Shown here piece after piece: positions 1 through 8,671 of a stretch of DNA of 64,000 nucleotides; position 1 is the first letter of the stretch, and every line of letters begins with the position of its first letter. The DNA comes from Pediococcus parvulus (GTDB lineage Bacteria; Bacillota; Bacilli; Lactobacillales; Lactobacillaceae). A program made the translations under genes and the position numbers. The notes beneath the pieces are model-generated. The model did no database searches. It saw nothing but the letters and a program-made list of their open reading frames with translations, and was not told the DNA's origin. The stretch covers positions 49,412 through 113,411 of the forward strand of contig NZ_BJWE01000002.1 in NCBI RefSeq assembly GCF_007990205.1, read 5' to 3'.

Positions 1-788
1 TCAATGAAGTCGTGAACGGAATCGCGGATCTGCACTTTCGGCCGATGATGGCGATTATTCCTGCTGGTACAACCAATGATTATGCCCGTGCCCTGAAGAT
101 TCCTCGGGAAGATCCTGTAGCGGCTGCCAAAGTCGTCTTGAAGGATCAACGAATTAAAATGGATATTGGTAAGGCTGGCGACAATTATTTTATTAACATT
201 GCTGCTGGTGGATTGCTGACTGAATTGACCTATGATGTCCCATCCAACATGAAAAGTATTTTTGGCTATTTAGCTTATTTAGTGAAGGGCGCAGAGTTGT
301 TGCCCCAAATTAAACCGGTTGATATGGACATTGAATACGATGGCGAACATTTTAATGGTAAAGCCTCAATGTTTTTCTTGGCTTTAACGAATTCAATTGG
401 TGGTTTTGAACAAATTGTGCCGGATGCTTCGCTAGATGACGGTCGATTTACGTTGATCATTGTGAAGGCTTCAAACTTAGTTTCGATTCTGCATTTGATG
501 GTTAAAGCGTTGAATGGGAATCATATGGATGATCCGCGCATTATTTATCGCAAACCAAAACGTGTCAAGGTTAATCCAGTCAATGATCGCGTCATGGTCA
601 ATATTGATGGCGAGTACGGTGGGGATGCGCCAATGGTGTTTAGAAATTTGCATAAACACATTGAGATGTACGCAAACCTTGATAAGATTCCGGATGACGC
701 TTATAATTTACCAGAGCCAGGGGTCGCAAAAGCTGAAGAGAACTTTGTCAAACAAGTTAAGAATTTGCCTGACGAAGATGAAGATTAA
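1..788 (+). CDS. dagK: Diacylglycerol/lipid kinase DagK, 3' part
   Basis: The product would phosphorylate diacylglycerol (or a related lipid) at the membrane and recycle the diacylglycerol left after lipoteichoic acid synthesis. The reading frame is open to the left edge (codons from base 3 read NEVVNGIAD), so this is the C-terminal roughly 260 residues of a protein usually near 300-340 residues long. The GTG at 12 is internal to the family's conserved N-E-V-V-N-G block and is not the start. The next conserved block, PAGTTNDYARAL, is the DAGK catalytic-domain motif. The C-terminus is acidic (DEDED). A hairpin terminator follows, then the rRNA methyltransferase, an order I remember from other lactobacilli. 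Confidence 0.9.
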   Translation, partial: NEVVNGIADLHFRPMMAIIPAGTTNDYARALKIPREDPVAAAKVVLKDQRIKMDIGKAGDNYFINIAAGGLLTELTYDVPSNMKSIFGYLAYLVKGAELLPQIKPVDMDIEYDGEHFNGKASMFFLALTNSIGGFEQIVPDASLDDGRFTLIIVKASNLVSILHLMVKALNGNHMDDPRIIYRKPKRVKVNPVNDRVMVNIDGEYGGDAPMVFRNLHKHIEMYANLDKIPDDAYNLPEPGVAKAEENFVKQVKNLPDEDED

Positions 789-799
789 ATTTTAAGAAG

Positions 800-850
800 C
801 CGTCCTTGAATGTGAGGTCTTTGATACCCATAATTCAATGGGACGGTTTT
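800..850 (+). terminator. Terminator after dagK
   Basis: CCGTCC (800-805) followed by TTGAAT pairs with ATTCAA and GGACGG (841-846). Four T residues follow. It lies between dagK and the methyltransferase gene. Confidence 0.6.
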
Positions 851-886
851 GTGATAGTTACTTGAAAAAGAAAAATGAGGACAAAT

Positions 887-2260
887 ATGAAATTTAAAGC
901 ACCAGTTACCAAAAATGAAACGTACGATGTGACGATCATTGACTTGACTTATCAAGGGATGGGCGTTGCCAAAATTGAGGATTTTCCAATCTTCGTGGCA
1001 AACGCTTTGCCTGGCGAAGAGATTGCTATGAAAGTAATCAAAGTAGCTAAGTCTTATGCCTTTGGTCGTGTCCAAGCATGGAAATCTAAGAGCCCAGATC
1101 GGGTTGAGCTTAAGGATAAAGAATATACCCAAACCGGGATTGCACCTTTACAGCATTTGGCTTATCCTGCCCAATTGGAATTTAAACAACATCAAATTCA
1201 AGAGTTATTTTATAAAGTTCATTTAGATGATATTGAAGTTAGTCCAACAATTGGAATGGAAAAACCTTATGGTTATCGAAACAAGGCCCAGATCCCGGTT
1301 CGCAGTGTAAATGGTCAGTTAACAACTGGGTTTTATCGCCGTAACAGCCATGATTTGGTACCGATTGAAGATTTTTACATCCAAGATCCTGAAATTGACA
1401 AGGCTATCTTGGTGGTTCGTGATATTTTACGTAAATATCATACAGCACCATACAATGAAACCAATCATACTGGTGTGATTAAAACGATCATGGTGCGTCG
1501 TGGCCATTACTCTCACGAAATGATGATTGTGTTGATTACACGGGCAAAAAAAATTCCGATGAACTTCGAGATTGTGGAAGAAATTCGCAAACAACTTCCT
1601 GAAGTTAAGAGCATTATTCAAAATGTGAACCCCGCTCAGACCAACGTCTTGATGGGTAAGGAAGAAAAGATTTTATGGGGTAGCAGTGTGATTCACGACA
1701 CCTTACTTGGTTTGAAATTTGCGATTTCGGCCGATTCATTCTATCAGGTGAACCCAGTTCAAACTGACAAATTGTACGATCTGGCGATTCAAAAGGCCGG
1801 TTTAACCGGTAAAGAAACTGTGATTGATGCTTATTGTGGAATCGGAACGATTTCGTTAGCCGTGGCTAAACATGCCAAAAAAGTTTACGGTGTCGAAGTT
1901 GTCGAGAAAGCCATTCAAGATGCCAAAATCAACGCTAAGTTGAATGACATTCATAATGTGAAGTTTTCGGTTGGTAAGGCTGAAGAAAAAATGGCTGATT
2001 GGCAACACGATGGCTTGCAACCCGACGTGATTGTGGTGGACCCACCGCGCAAAGGTTTAGCACCCGAGTTTATTACGGCTGCTGCAGAAATGGCACCAAA
2101 ACGGATTGTCTATGTGAGTTGCAACCCATCAACTTTGGTTCGGGATGTGCAAACATTTATGGATAATGGCTACCATGTTTCTCAACCAGTTGTGCCTTTG
2201 GATCAGTTCCCCCAAACACCTCACGTGGAATCTGTGACGGTTTTGGAACAAGATAAATAG
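887..2260 (+). CDS. rlmD: 23S rRNA (uracil-C5)-methyltransferase, RlmD/TrmA family
   Basis: This is an S-adenosylmethionine-dependent RNA uracil-5 methyltransferase of about 457 residues. An N-terminal TRAM-like domain (about 1-60) is followed by the methyltransferase core. The SAM motif reads DAYCGIGTIS, the active-site block DPPRKGL, and the catalytic cysteine lies in YVSCNPSTL. The start at 887 has GAGG at 877-880; the upstream ATG at 875 lacks a ribosome site. The region that in many homologues holds the [4Fe-4S] cysteines reads TGIAPLQHLAYPAQ and has none, so this version probably lacks the cluster. The exact target uridine cannot be told from sequence (RlmD, RlmCD and TrmA are alike). 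Confidence 0.85.
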   Translation: MKFKAPVTKNETYDVTIIDLTYQGMGVAKIEDFPIFVANALPGEEIAMKVIKVAKSYAFGRVQAWKSKSPDRVELKDKEYTQTGIAPLQHLAYPAQLEFKQHQIQELFYKVHLDDIEVSPTIGMEKPYGYRNKAQIPVRSVNGQLTTGFYRRNSHDLVPIEDFYIQDPEIDKAILVVRDILRKYHTAPYNETNHTGVIKTIMVRRGHYSHEMMIVLITRAKKIPMNFEIVEEIRKQLPEVKSIIQNVNPAQTNVLMGKEEKILWGSSVIHDTLLGLKFAISADSFYQVNPVQTDKLYDLAIQKAGLTGKETVIDAYCGIGTISLAVAKHAKKVYGVEVVEKAIQDAKINAKLNDIHNVKFSVGKAEEKMADWQHDGLQPDVIVVDPPRKGLAPEFITAAAEMAPKRIVYVSCNPSTLVRDVQTFMDNGYHVSQPVVPLDQFPQTPHVESVTVLEQDK

Positions 2261-2282
2261 TACTTTAATTTATTAAAAAGAG

Positions 2283-2341
2283 ACAGATGACCACTTAATT
2301 CAAGGCTATTAAGCTTTAAATTAAATGGTCATCTGTTTTTT
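2283..2341. terminator. Bidirectional terminator
   Basis: ACAGATGACCA at about 2283 pairs with TGGTCATCTGT further right, then TTTTTT follows. The element separates two convergent genes, the methyltransferase (+) and the permease (-), and can serve both. Confidence 0.75.
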
Positions 2342-2346
2342 CATAT

Positions 2347-3672
2347 TTATTGACGATAATATTTTTTAGTCAAATAGTACACTGGAACCCCAAGTAGAGT
2401 TACTATCATCCCAATCATAGCTAGTTCAAACTGGGTCACGATCGTGGTTATTAATATAAACAAGCCACCCACAATGGCAATTATCGGAATTACCGGATAG
2501 CCGGGAACCCGATACGGCCGTTTCAAATCTGGTTCGCGTTTTCGCAAAATAAATACGGCAATAAAAATTAGCAGACTGAAGATCCACATGACAAACACAA
2601 TCATATCCGTCAAAAGATCAAAGTTGCCCAGAAACATCATGAGAAGAGCAATTGCAAATTGTAAAATACCGGCACCAAATGGCGCAGCAGTGTGCTTGCT
2701 GACTTTACGAATAAAGCCACTGAATGGTAAGGTCTGCTCTTCGGCCATTGAGAGAGGAACCCGCATACCAGTCATCGTATAACCATTAATGGCACCATAA
2801 ACTGAAATCAAGATTCCAATGGTGACCAATTTACCACCCATCACGCCAAACAATTTAATTGCAGATTCAGATGCCGCATTTAAATTGCCGGCAAGGTGCG
2901 AAATGGGGAGGGTTTTTAAGAACACTAAATTGATTAAGGTATAAATAATTGTAATGAATGCTAATCCCCAGCCAATCGCTCGTGGGAGATCTTTTTCAGG
3001 ATGTTTCATTTCACCCGCAATTGCACCGACACCTAACCAGCCATCGTAGGCAAACATGGTTGCTAACAAGCCACTAGAAAATGCTGAAAATAGACTTGTA
3101 TGTGCAGAAGCAGTTGGTAGTAAATCCAAATTTGTGGAACTCGGCGCGAATAGGCCCACTAACACAATAATGGCTATCGGAATGAGTTTAAAAATCAAGG
3201 CCATTGATTGAAGGCGACCAGCTGCTTTGGTTCCCAAAAAGTTGATTAGTGTAATGGATAAACCGGCCAGAATTGCTACTGGTAGTTGAACAGAATCCCT
3301 TAAGTGCAGTAGCGCTACAATTTGGGTTCCAAACACAATCGATAAAGCAGCAATGTTAGCTGGAAAATAGATCAGGCTTTGAGCCCAGCCAAATAAATAA
3401 GCTGGCAGTTTGCCATAGGTGTATTCCAAATACTTGACCGCACCACCAGTTAAAGGAAGCGCTGCGGCCAGTTCCGCGCTTGTGAGCCCTGCACAAATAG
3501 TCAACAGACCGCCAAGTACCCACGCAATTAGGGTTATGCCCGCGGACTGGGTTGCGCTCACTACGCTAGCAACTTTGAAAAATACCCCGCCGCCAATAAC
3601 AGTCCCCATGACCGTTGCGAGGGCAGTAAAGGTGCCAACTTCTTTTTTTAATCCGTCGTTTTCCTGTTGCAT
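2347..3672 (-). CDS. APC-family amino acid permease
   Basis: This 441-residue membrane protein has about 12 predicted helices and belongs to the amino acid-polyamine-organocation superfamily. The first helix carries the substrate-loop signature GTVIGGGVFF (about 19-28), and FAYDGWLGVGAIAGEMKHPEKDLPRA is the family's helix 6 - loop region. Overall it resembles the L-type/SteT serine-threonine exchangers, but the substrate cannot be assigned from sequence. It is transcribed alone, convergent with the methyltransferase gene and divergent from the GH25-like gene at 3.8 kb. Confidence 0.85.
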   Translation of the reverse strand: MQQENDGLKKEVGTFTALATVMGTVIGGGVFFKVASVVSATQSAGITLIAWVLGGLLTICAGLTSAELAAALPLTGGAVKYLEYTYGKLPAYLFGWAQSLIYFPANIAALSIVFGTQIVALLHLRDSVQLPVAILAGLSITLINFLGTKAAGRLQSMALIFKLIPIAIIVLVGLFAPSSTNLDLLPTASAHTSLFSAFSSGLLATMFAYDGWLGVGAIAGEMKHPEKDLPRAIGWGLAFITIIYTLINLVFLKTLPISHLAGNLNAASESAIKLFGVMGGKLVTIGILISVYGAINGYTMTGMRVPLSMAEEQTLPFSGFIRKVSKHTAAPFGAGILQFAIALLMMFLGNFDLLTDMIVFVMWIFSLLIFIAVFILRKREPDLKRPYRVPGYPVIPIIAIVGGLFILITTIVTQFELAMIGMIVTLLGVPVYYLTKKYYRQ

Positions 3673-3798
3673 CAGAATGCCTCACTTTTTTCAACAATTC
3701 TTTCATTATAGCAGAAGACACCATGAGGACAAACGACAAACTCATCAAAAATGGAAATGGTGTACAATAGGGAAAACGGAAGTAGGGGATGAATTGAT

Positions 3799-4581
3799 TT
3801 GGCTAAGCAAGATATCAAACCGATTTATAGTACCACCTATAAACATAAACGAAACTGGCATTGGCGCAGATGGCTGGCACTGTTACTAACTATTTTACTG
3901 GTAGTAGCGGGCATCACCGGCTGGCATTTTTGGCAACAATACCAAACTCAAGCTTTACAGAAATATCCAGTTCGGGGCATTAGCGTATCTCAGACGGATG
4001 GGTTCGTTGATTTTCAAGCCGTTCAAAAGGCTGGGATGAAGTTTGCCTATTTAAAAACAACAAGTGGGACAACGTATTTTGATGATGATTTTGCGGCAAA
4101 TTATGATCGTATTCAAGGGGCGGATTTGAAAGTTGGCGTTTATATGATGTTTAGCTTCAACAAATCTGCTAAAGAGCAGGCAAAATACTTCATTAAAATG
4201 GTGGGTCACAAAGTTGGTAATTTGCCAATCGCGATTCAAGTTCAATACTATGGCAACTATGAGGATAATCCGCCGAATAGTGCGAAACAAGGCAAACAGT
4301 TACGTGAACTGACAAACGAGCTTGCTAATTACTATACCGCGCCATGTATTATTTGGACGACACCGACAATTGCAAACAAGATGATTACACCATATTTATC
4401 GGATAGTCGACAATGGTTGATCGTGGACGGGGCTAGTGAGCTAAACAAACTGAAAATAACGAAACAAACTGAATTCGTGCAATACAGTGATGCAGCTGAC
4501 TTAACTGTTTCTGGGCAAAAAATTAAGTTTGTCACTTCTGTGTTTACCGGGAAGAAACAGACCTGGCAAGAAGTTGAATAA
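3799..4581 (+). CDS. Membrane-anchored GH25 (lysozyme)-fold protein lacking catalytic acids
   Basis: The 260-residue protein has a basic N-terminus, one membrane helix (about 25-46) and an external domain that aligns with glycoside hydrolase family 25 muramidases. In active GH25 enzymes the first strand carries Asp (GIDVS) and a later strand carries DxE. Here these read GISVSQ (Ser62) and AIQVQYYG (Gln147, Gln149), so all three expected acids are replaced. The fold is probably kept for binding cell-wall glycan or scaffolding and not for hydrolysis. The start is TTG at 3799, with AGGGGAT upstream at about 3783; no ATG fits. It is a single-gene unit ended by a strong terminator. Confidence 0.75.
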   Translation: MAKQDIKPIYSTTYKHKRNWHWRRWLALLLTILLVVAGITGWHFWQQYQTQALQKYPVRGISVSQTDGFVDFQAVQKAGMKFAYLKTTSGTTYFDDDFAANYDRIQGADLKVGVYMMFSFNKSAKEQAKYFIKMVGHKVGNLPIAIQVQYYGNYEDNPPNSAKQGKQLRELTNELANYYTAPCIIWTTPTIANKMITPYLSDSRQWLIVDGASELNKLKITKQTEFVQYSDAADLTVSGQKIKFVTSVFTGKKQTWQEVE

Positions 4582-4600
4582 TTTTAGAAAATAATAAAAC

Positions 4601-4642
4601 GATTGCGGCAAGCATAGGAGCTTGCGTGGCAATCTTTTTTTT
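4601..4642 (+). terminator. Terminator after GH25-like gene
   Basis: GATTGCGGCAAGC pairs with GCTTGCGTGGCAATC around a short loop and is followed by eight T residues. Confidence 0.8.
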
Positions 4643-4678
4643 GTGTGGTGGATTGTTTCCTAGCTTTATAGCCGAAAT

Positions 4679-4740
4679 GTGTTCCGCAAGGCAGCTTTCT
4701 CCGTAGCTAATGCTCAGAAGCTATTCGCCTTGCTCCACAC
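4679..4740. repeat. Imperfect inverted repeat, possible dispersed palindromic element
   Basis: The left arm (GTGTTCCGCAAGGCAGCTT) and the reverse complement of the right arm (ending CGCCTTGCTCCACAC) share GTGT, CAAGGC and AGCTT around a central segment. It lies between two genes' 3' ends and overlaps no supported CDS. From memory, similar elements occur many times in lactobacilli, but no second copy was seen in this window. Confidence 0.45.
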
Positions 4741-4741
4741 T

Positions 4742-5119
4742 CTATTTTGTTACCTTATAATTGCCCCTCAAAATCGGGTACGTCTCATTCTCCGTCTCAT
4801 CATAAATCGATACCGGACGCTCATCATTCGCTCTTATTCGAATATGGTACCCGTAACTATCCAGAAAAGTGATGGTATACTTATCCCAATTTTCAACCTT
4901 AGCCTTAATTGGCCGGTTATCAATCAGTAAATCAAAATTTGGTCGAATTTCAATTGTGTGGATCCGTCTCGAATCATTTGTACGATAATTCCAGGTGCCC
5001 ACGAAAAACAAAGGATTCTCTGGTTTTTCTGAAACGTCATTTTCGTGCAGTTTCCTTGAGGCCAAAATGCCCGTGACAAATGACGCTGCAAACAATCCAA
5101 TACTTTTAAGCTTCACCAT
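4742..5119 (-). CDS. DUF4828 family protein
   Basis: The protein has about 125 residues. A hydrophobic N-terminus (VKLKSIGLFAASFVTGILAS) is probably a membrane anchor or signal. A small beta-rich domain follows, with the conserved stretches PLFFVGTWNYR and DSYGYHIRI and the C-terminal YPILRGNYK. This matches the DUF4828 family of lactobacilli, whose function is unknown. I chose the ATG at 5119, 7 bases after AAAGGA; the ATG directly before it (5122) is the alternative. A longer frame begins upstream but has no ribosome site. Confidence 0.65.
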   Translation of the reverse strand: MVKLKSIGLFAASFVTGILASRKLHENDVSEKPENPLFFVGTWNYRTNDSRRIHTIEIRPNFDLLIDNRPIKAKVENWDKYTITFLDSYGYHIRIRANDERPVSIYDETENETYPILRGNYKVTK

Positions 5120-5294
5120 CATCAAATCCTTTCCGATAAAAATTTCTACTCTAAGAATAGCATTTTTATACGGCAAAAGCATGTAATTCTAATTAAACTT
5201 TACCGATTTTTAGAATGGATCGTCCTTTTAAATATACTTACCCTAGAAACACTGATAAAATAGGAAATGAAGAATCAAAATTGGAGGGCGGATT

Positions 5295-6296
5295 ATGATT
5301 AAACTGGGAATTATCGGAACAAATTGGATTACACAGCAGTTTGTCGATGCGGCTCATGCCACTCAAGAATATAAATTAACCGCTGTTTATTCACGGACTA
5401 TTGAAAAAGCAAAAGAATTTGGTGAACCAAATGGCGCCACCATCTTTTTGGATGACTTAGAAACATTTTTTGCCAATGACGACATTGATGCTGTCTACAT
5501 TGCTTCACCCAACAGTTTGCACTTTGAACAAGCCAAATTGGCTATTGAACATGACAAATCAGTCATTATTGAAAAGCCAATTGTTTCAAACATCAAACAA
5601 ATGGAGACGTTACGCCAAACGTTGGAACAACATCCGCAATCACGGTTGTTTGAAGCTGCTCGGCAAATTCATCAACCAAACTTTAAAGTCGTTGAGGATC
5701 AAATTGCCAAACTTGGCCGGGTTCAAGGTGCAACGCTAACTTACATGAAGTATTCGAGTCGTTATGACGCTGTTTTGGCAGGTAAAGAACCCAACGTTTT
5801 CTCGTTGAAGTTTGCCGGTGGTGCTTTACAAGATCTTGGTGTTTACGTGGCTTATGATGCAGTCGGTTGGTTTGGAATGCCAGATGATGTGACCTATTAT
5901 CCATCTCTGGAACCTACCCGGGTTGACGGCAAGGGAGTCGCAATTTTGAGTTATCCCGAATTTGATGTCACGTTGAACATTGGCAAAACCAGCAATTCTT
6001 ATCTGCCATCCGAAATTTATGGCCTGAAAGATACGATTGTGATGAATAATCCAGCTGATTTGGAAACGGTTAGCTATCATGATGCTGTGGGGCACGAAAC
6101 TTTGATTAGTGAAAAAGTTGCGGATAATCCGATGGTCGATGAAGCCAAAGATTTTGCCCGTGTCATTAATGATCCGCAAGACAAGTCCAATGACCAAGAT
6201 TACTGGAAATGGCTTGATTTAAGTCAAAACGTCAACAAGTTATTGTATAACCTCCGTCAATCCGCTAAAATTGTTTTCCCGGATGATAATCAATAA
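5295..6296 (+). CDS. Gfo/Idh/MocA family NAD(P)-dependent oxidoreductase
   Basis: This 333-residue enzyme has a Rossmann fold at the N-terminus (LGIIGTNWITQQF) and the family's conserved EKP motif (VIIEKPI, about residues 92-98), followed by the C-terminal alpha/beta dimerisation domain. The family oxidises or reduces sugars, polyols or dihydrodiols with NAD(P); the substrate is not readable here. GGAGGGCGG precedes the ATG. The helicase gene starts 21 bases downstream, so the two may be co-transcribed. Confidence 0.85.
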   Translation: MIKLGIIGTNWITQQFVDAAHATQEYKLTAVYSRTIEKAKEFGEPNGATIFLDDLETFFANDDIDAVYIASPNSLHFEQAKLAIEHDKSVIIEKPIVSNIKQMETLRQTLEQHPQSRLFEAARQIHQPNFKVVEDQIAKLGRVQGATLTYMKYSSRYDAVLAGKEPNVFSLKFAGGALQDLGVYVAYDAVGWFGMPDDVTYYPSLEPTRVDGKGVAILSYPEFDVTLNIGKTSNSYLPSEIYGLKDTIVMNNPADLETVSYHDAVGHETLISEKVADNPMVDEAKDFARVINDPQDKSNDQDYWKWLDLSQNVNKLLYNLRQSAKIVFPDDNQ

Positions 6297-6317
6297 ATAG
6301 ACAGGTAAGGGGAAAAA

Positions 6318-7667
6318 ATGGATAGGGTATTCGAACAATTTTTTCAAAAACAAGGATTCAAAGCTCAAACGGCGATTCAAAAGGCCGTTTATGAGCCATT
6401 AAAGGAAGACCGCTCGTTAATCGGATTAGCCCCAACCGGTTCTGGTAAAACACTCGCGTTTGCCGTGCCGTTGCTAGAGAAGACCGTTCCTGGTGGCAGT
6501 ACACAGATTTTGATCTTATCACCTTCCCAAGAATTAGCGGTGCAAACCACGGATGTCTTCCGTCAGTGGGGGGCCGTGAACAACATTAAAGCCACTTCAC
6601 TAACCGGTGGCGCAAACATGCAACGCCAGATTGAACGACTTAAAAAGCATCCGGAGGTGGTTGTCGGAACGCCTGGACGGATGCTATCACTGATTCATGA
6701 AAGTCGTTTGAAGCTTAAAGATATTCAGACGATCGTTGTGGATGAGGCGGATGAGTTGCTAAACGGTGAAACGCTAGATGAAGTCCGTGAAATTGTGATG
6801 AGTGCCCCTGTTGATGTCCAGCTGGCATTCTTCTCTGCAACCCAGGCCAATACTGCGGAAAAACTATCTGAAATTTTCGGCGTGGACGTTGAACAGTTTG
6901 ATGTGCGCCAAACGGACGACACACAAGGTGAAGTGATTCACGGGTTAGTCCGGGTGGCTTCGAATAAAAAGGTGACTTATTTACGGCGTTTAGCTAAACT
7001 CAAACATTTTCAAGCGTTGGTTTTCTTCAATCATGTGTCCACTTTGGAACATGTCGCTGCTGAATTAAAACACCAACACATTTCGAGTGTGAAGTTAGCC
7101 GGGCACCAAGTCCAAACGGAGCGGGCAACTGCCATGCGACTTTTCCGTAAAGGGGATGCCAAGTTACTGTTAACGACAGAAATGGCTGCGCGAGGATTGG
7201 ATATTCCCGATTTGCCAGCCGTTGTTAATTTTGATTTACCTCAAGATGCAACTGCCTATACGCATCGAAAGGGTCGAACAGGTCGAATGGGTAATGAAGG
7301 CATGATTGTGAACATGGGTGATGATCATGATTTGCGTGATTTGCGTAAACTGGTGCCAAGTGTGACATTCAAACCGTTGTTCTTACTTCATGGCAAACTC
7401 ACGGACCAAAGAGAAGTCTTGACTGATGATGAGCCAGAAAGTAGTGAGGCAAAGGCTACAGAAGCTGTGATCACCAAGCCAAGTGTAAACAGCAACGAAA
7501 CTGTGACTTTGTATCCAATGCCTAAAAAGGTGGTTAAGAAACGTACCACGAAACCCAAACCAGCTAAACCAGCGTTTGTTGGTGGCAAACCGAAGAAAAA
7601 GATTAATCATAAAAAGCATTCTAAGAAAAAGGGAATGCGGCATAGAAATATTGAAAGATTTGAATAA
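6318..7667 (+). CDS. DEAD-box ATP-dependent RNA helicase
   Basis: The 449-residue protein carries the full helicase core: Q-motif region, motif I (APTGSGKT), motif II (VVDEADELL), motif III (SAT), and motifs V and VI (TTEMAARGLDIP, HRKGRTGRMG). The C-terminal 60 residues are very rich in Lys/Arg and Pro (KKRTTKPKPAKPAFVGGKPK), a likely RNA-binding tail. It resembles the CshB/YfmL-type accessory helicases of Firmicutes that act in ribosome assembly or cold adaptation; the exact paralogue is uncertain. GGGGAAAA precedes the ATG. The pyridoxine kinase gene follows after 13 bases. Confidence 0.88.
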   Translation: MDRVFEQFFQKQGFKAQTAIQKAVYEPLKEDRSLIGLAPTGSGKTLAFAVPLLEKTVPGGSTQILILSPSQELAVQTTDVFRQWGAVNNIKATSLTGGANMQRQIERLKKHPEVVVGTPGRMLSLIHESRLKLKDIQTIVVDEADELLNGETLDEVREIVMSAPVDVQLAFFSATQANTAEKLSEIFGVDVEQFDVRQTDDTQGEVIHGLVRVASNKKVTYLRRLAKLKHFQALVFFNHVSTLEHVAAELKHQHISSVKLAGHQVQTERATAMRLFRKGDAKLLLTTEMAARGLDIPDLPAVVNFDLPQDATAYTHRKGRTGRMGNEGMIVNMGDDHDLRDLRKLVPSVTFKPLFLLHGKLTDQREVLTDDEPESSEAKATEAVITKPSVNSNETVTLYPMPKKVVKKRTTKPKPAKPAFVGGKPKKKINHKKHSKKKGMRHRNIERFE

Positions 7668-7680
7668 GGAAGTAAACAAA

Positions 7681-8505
7681 ATGACAACACCATTAAAAAC
7701 TTTAACAATTGCCGGCAGTGATACAAGTGCGGCTGGTGGGATGCAAGCAGATTTAAAGACCTTTGAGGAATTTGGTACTTATGGAATGGTCGCCTTAACT
7801 TGTATTGTGACCATGGATCCCGAAAATTGGAATCATCATGTGAACCAAGTCGATCCTCAACTTTTAAAAGATCAATTAGCAACCGTGTTTAGCGGTGGTA
7901 ATCCAGATGCAATGAAGACAGGGATGCTTGGCGATCAGACTACAGTTGAAATTGCGTATCATGCGATTAAAGATCATCAGTTAAAAAATGTGGTGATTGA
8001 CCCCGTGATGATTTGTAAAGGCGAGACTGATGTCTTGAATCCGGATGCAGCTAATGCAATTCGTGATTTATTGATGCCACTTGCAGATGTAACCACTCCT
8101 AATTTATTTGAGGCCGGGGTCTTATCTGGAATGGGCACGTTGCATGATTTAGATGAAATGAAACAGGCTGCTAAAAAGATTCATGAACTCGGTGCGAAAA
8201 ATGTCGTGGTTAAGGGTGGCAAGGGCTTAGATAGTGCTGAGGCTGTGGATGTCTTTTACGATGGTCAGACATTTGAAACCTTATCTTCTAAAAAACAGGC
8301 TACTGATCGCAATGCTGGTGCTGGTTGTACGTTTGCAGCGGCGGTTGTTGGTGGCCTCGCCAATGGCTTGAGTGTTGCGGATGCAGTTCATCTGGCAAAG
8401 AAGTTCGATACGGCCGCTATTCAAAATGGTTTTGATTTGAATAAGTTCCTTGGCCCAGTCTTCCATCCAGCGTACCGAATGCAAGAAGTTGGTAAACTTG
8501 TATAA
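7681..8505 (+). CDS. pdxK: Pyridoxine/pyridoxal kinase (PdxK/ThiD-like)
   Basis: This 274-residue ribokinase-fold enzyme should phosphorylate pyridoxal/pyridoxine (or hydroxymethylpyrimidine) with ATP in vitamin B6 or thiamine salvage. The N-terminal AGSDTSAAGGMQADLKTF is the ThiD/PdxK signature, and DRNAGAGCTFAAAV near residue 210 is the catalytic anion-hole and Asp/Cys block in the place of the usual GTGCT. The start at 7681 has AAGGAAG; the longer open frame from 7576 overlaps the helicase and is not used. ThiD and PdxK are hard to separate by eye. Confidence 0.8.
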   Translation: MTTPLKTLTIAGSDTSAAGGMQADLKTFEEFGTYGMVALTCIVTMDPENWNHHVNQVDPQLLKDQLATVFSGGNPDAMKTGMLGDQTTVEIAYHAIKDHQLKNVVIDPVMICKGETDVLNPDAANAIRDLLMPLADVTTPNLFEAGVLSGMGTLHDLDEMKQAAKKIHELGAKNVVVKGGKGLDSAEAVDVFYDGQTFETLSSKKQATDRNAGAGCTFAAAVVGGLANGLSVADAVHLAKKFDTAAIQNGFDLNKFLGPVFHPAYRMQEVGKLV

Positions 8506-8529
8506 AAAGTAAAATAATATATTTTTCGG

Positions 8530-8570
8530 GAAATCGTTTGCGGGTAAATATAAATAACGATTTCTTTTTC
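8530..8570 (+). terminator. Terminator after pdxK
   Basis: GAAATCGTT pairs with AACGATTTC and a T-rich run follows. It marks the end of the 5.3-8.5 kb group before the exopolysaccharide locus. Confidence 0.65.
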
Positions 8571-8671
8571 TTTATTACTAGAAAACGAATAAAATAGGCA
8601 TTGCATGCATGCTAATAAAATGATAATGTATAACTTGAATGTGGTAAAATTTAAAAGCGGAGACAATCTAT

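Noticed and set aside
3419..3889. 156-residue plus-strand ORF opposite the permease
   Set aside because: Shadow of the permease and the GH25-like gene start, low-complexity, no ribosome site.
4679..4930. 83-residue plus-strand ORF
   Set aside because: It starts inside the palindromic element and runs antisense through the DUF4828 gene; no ribosome site.
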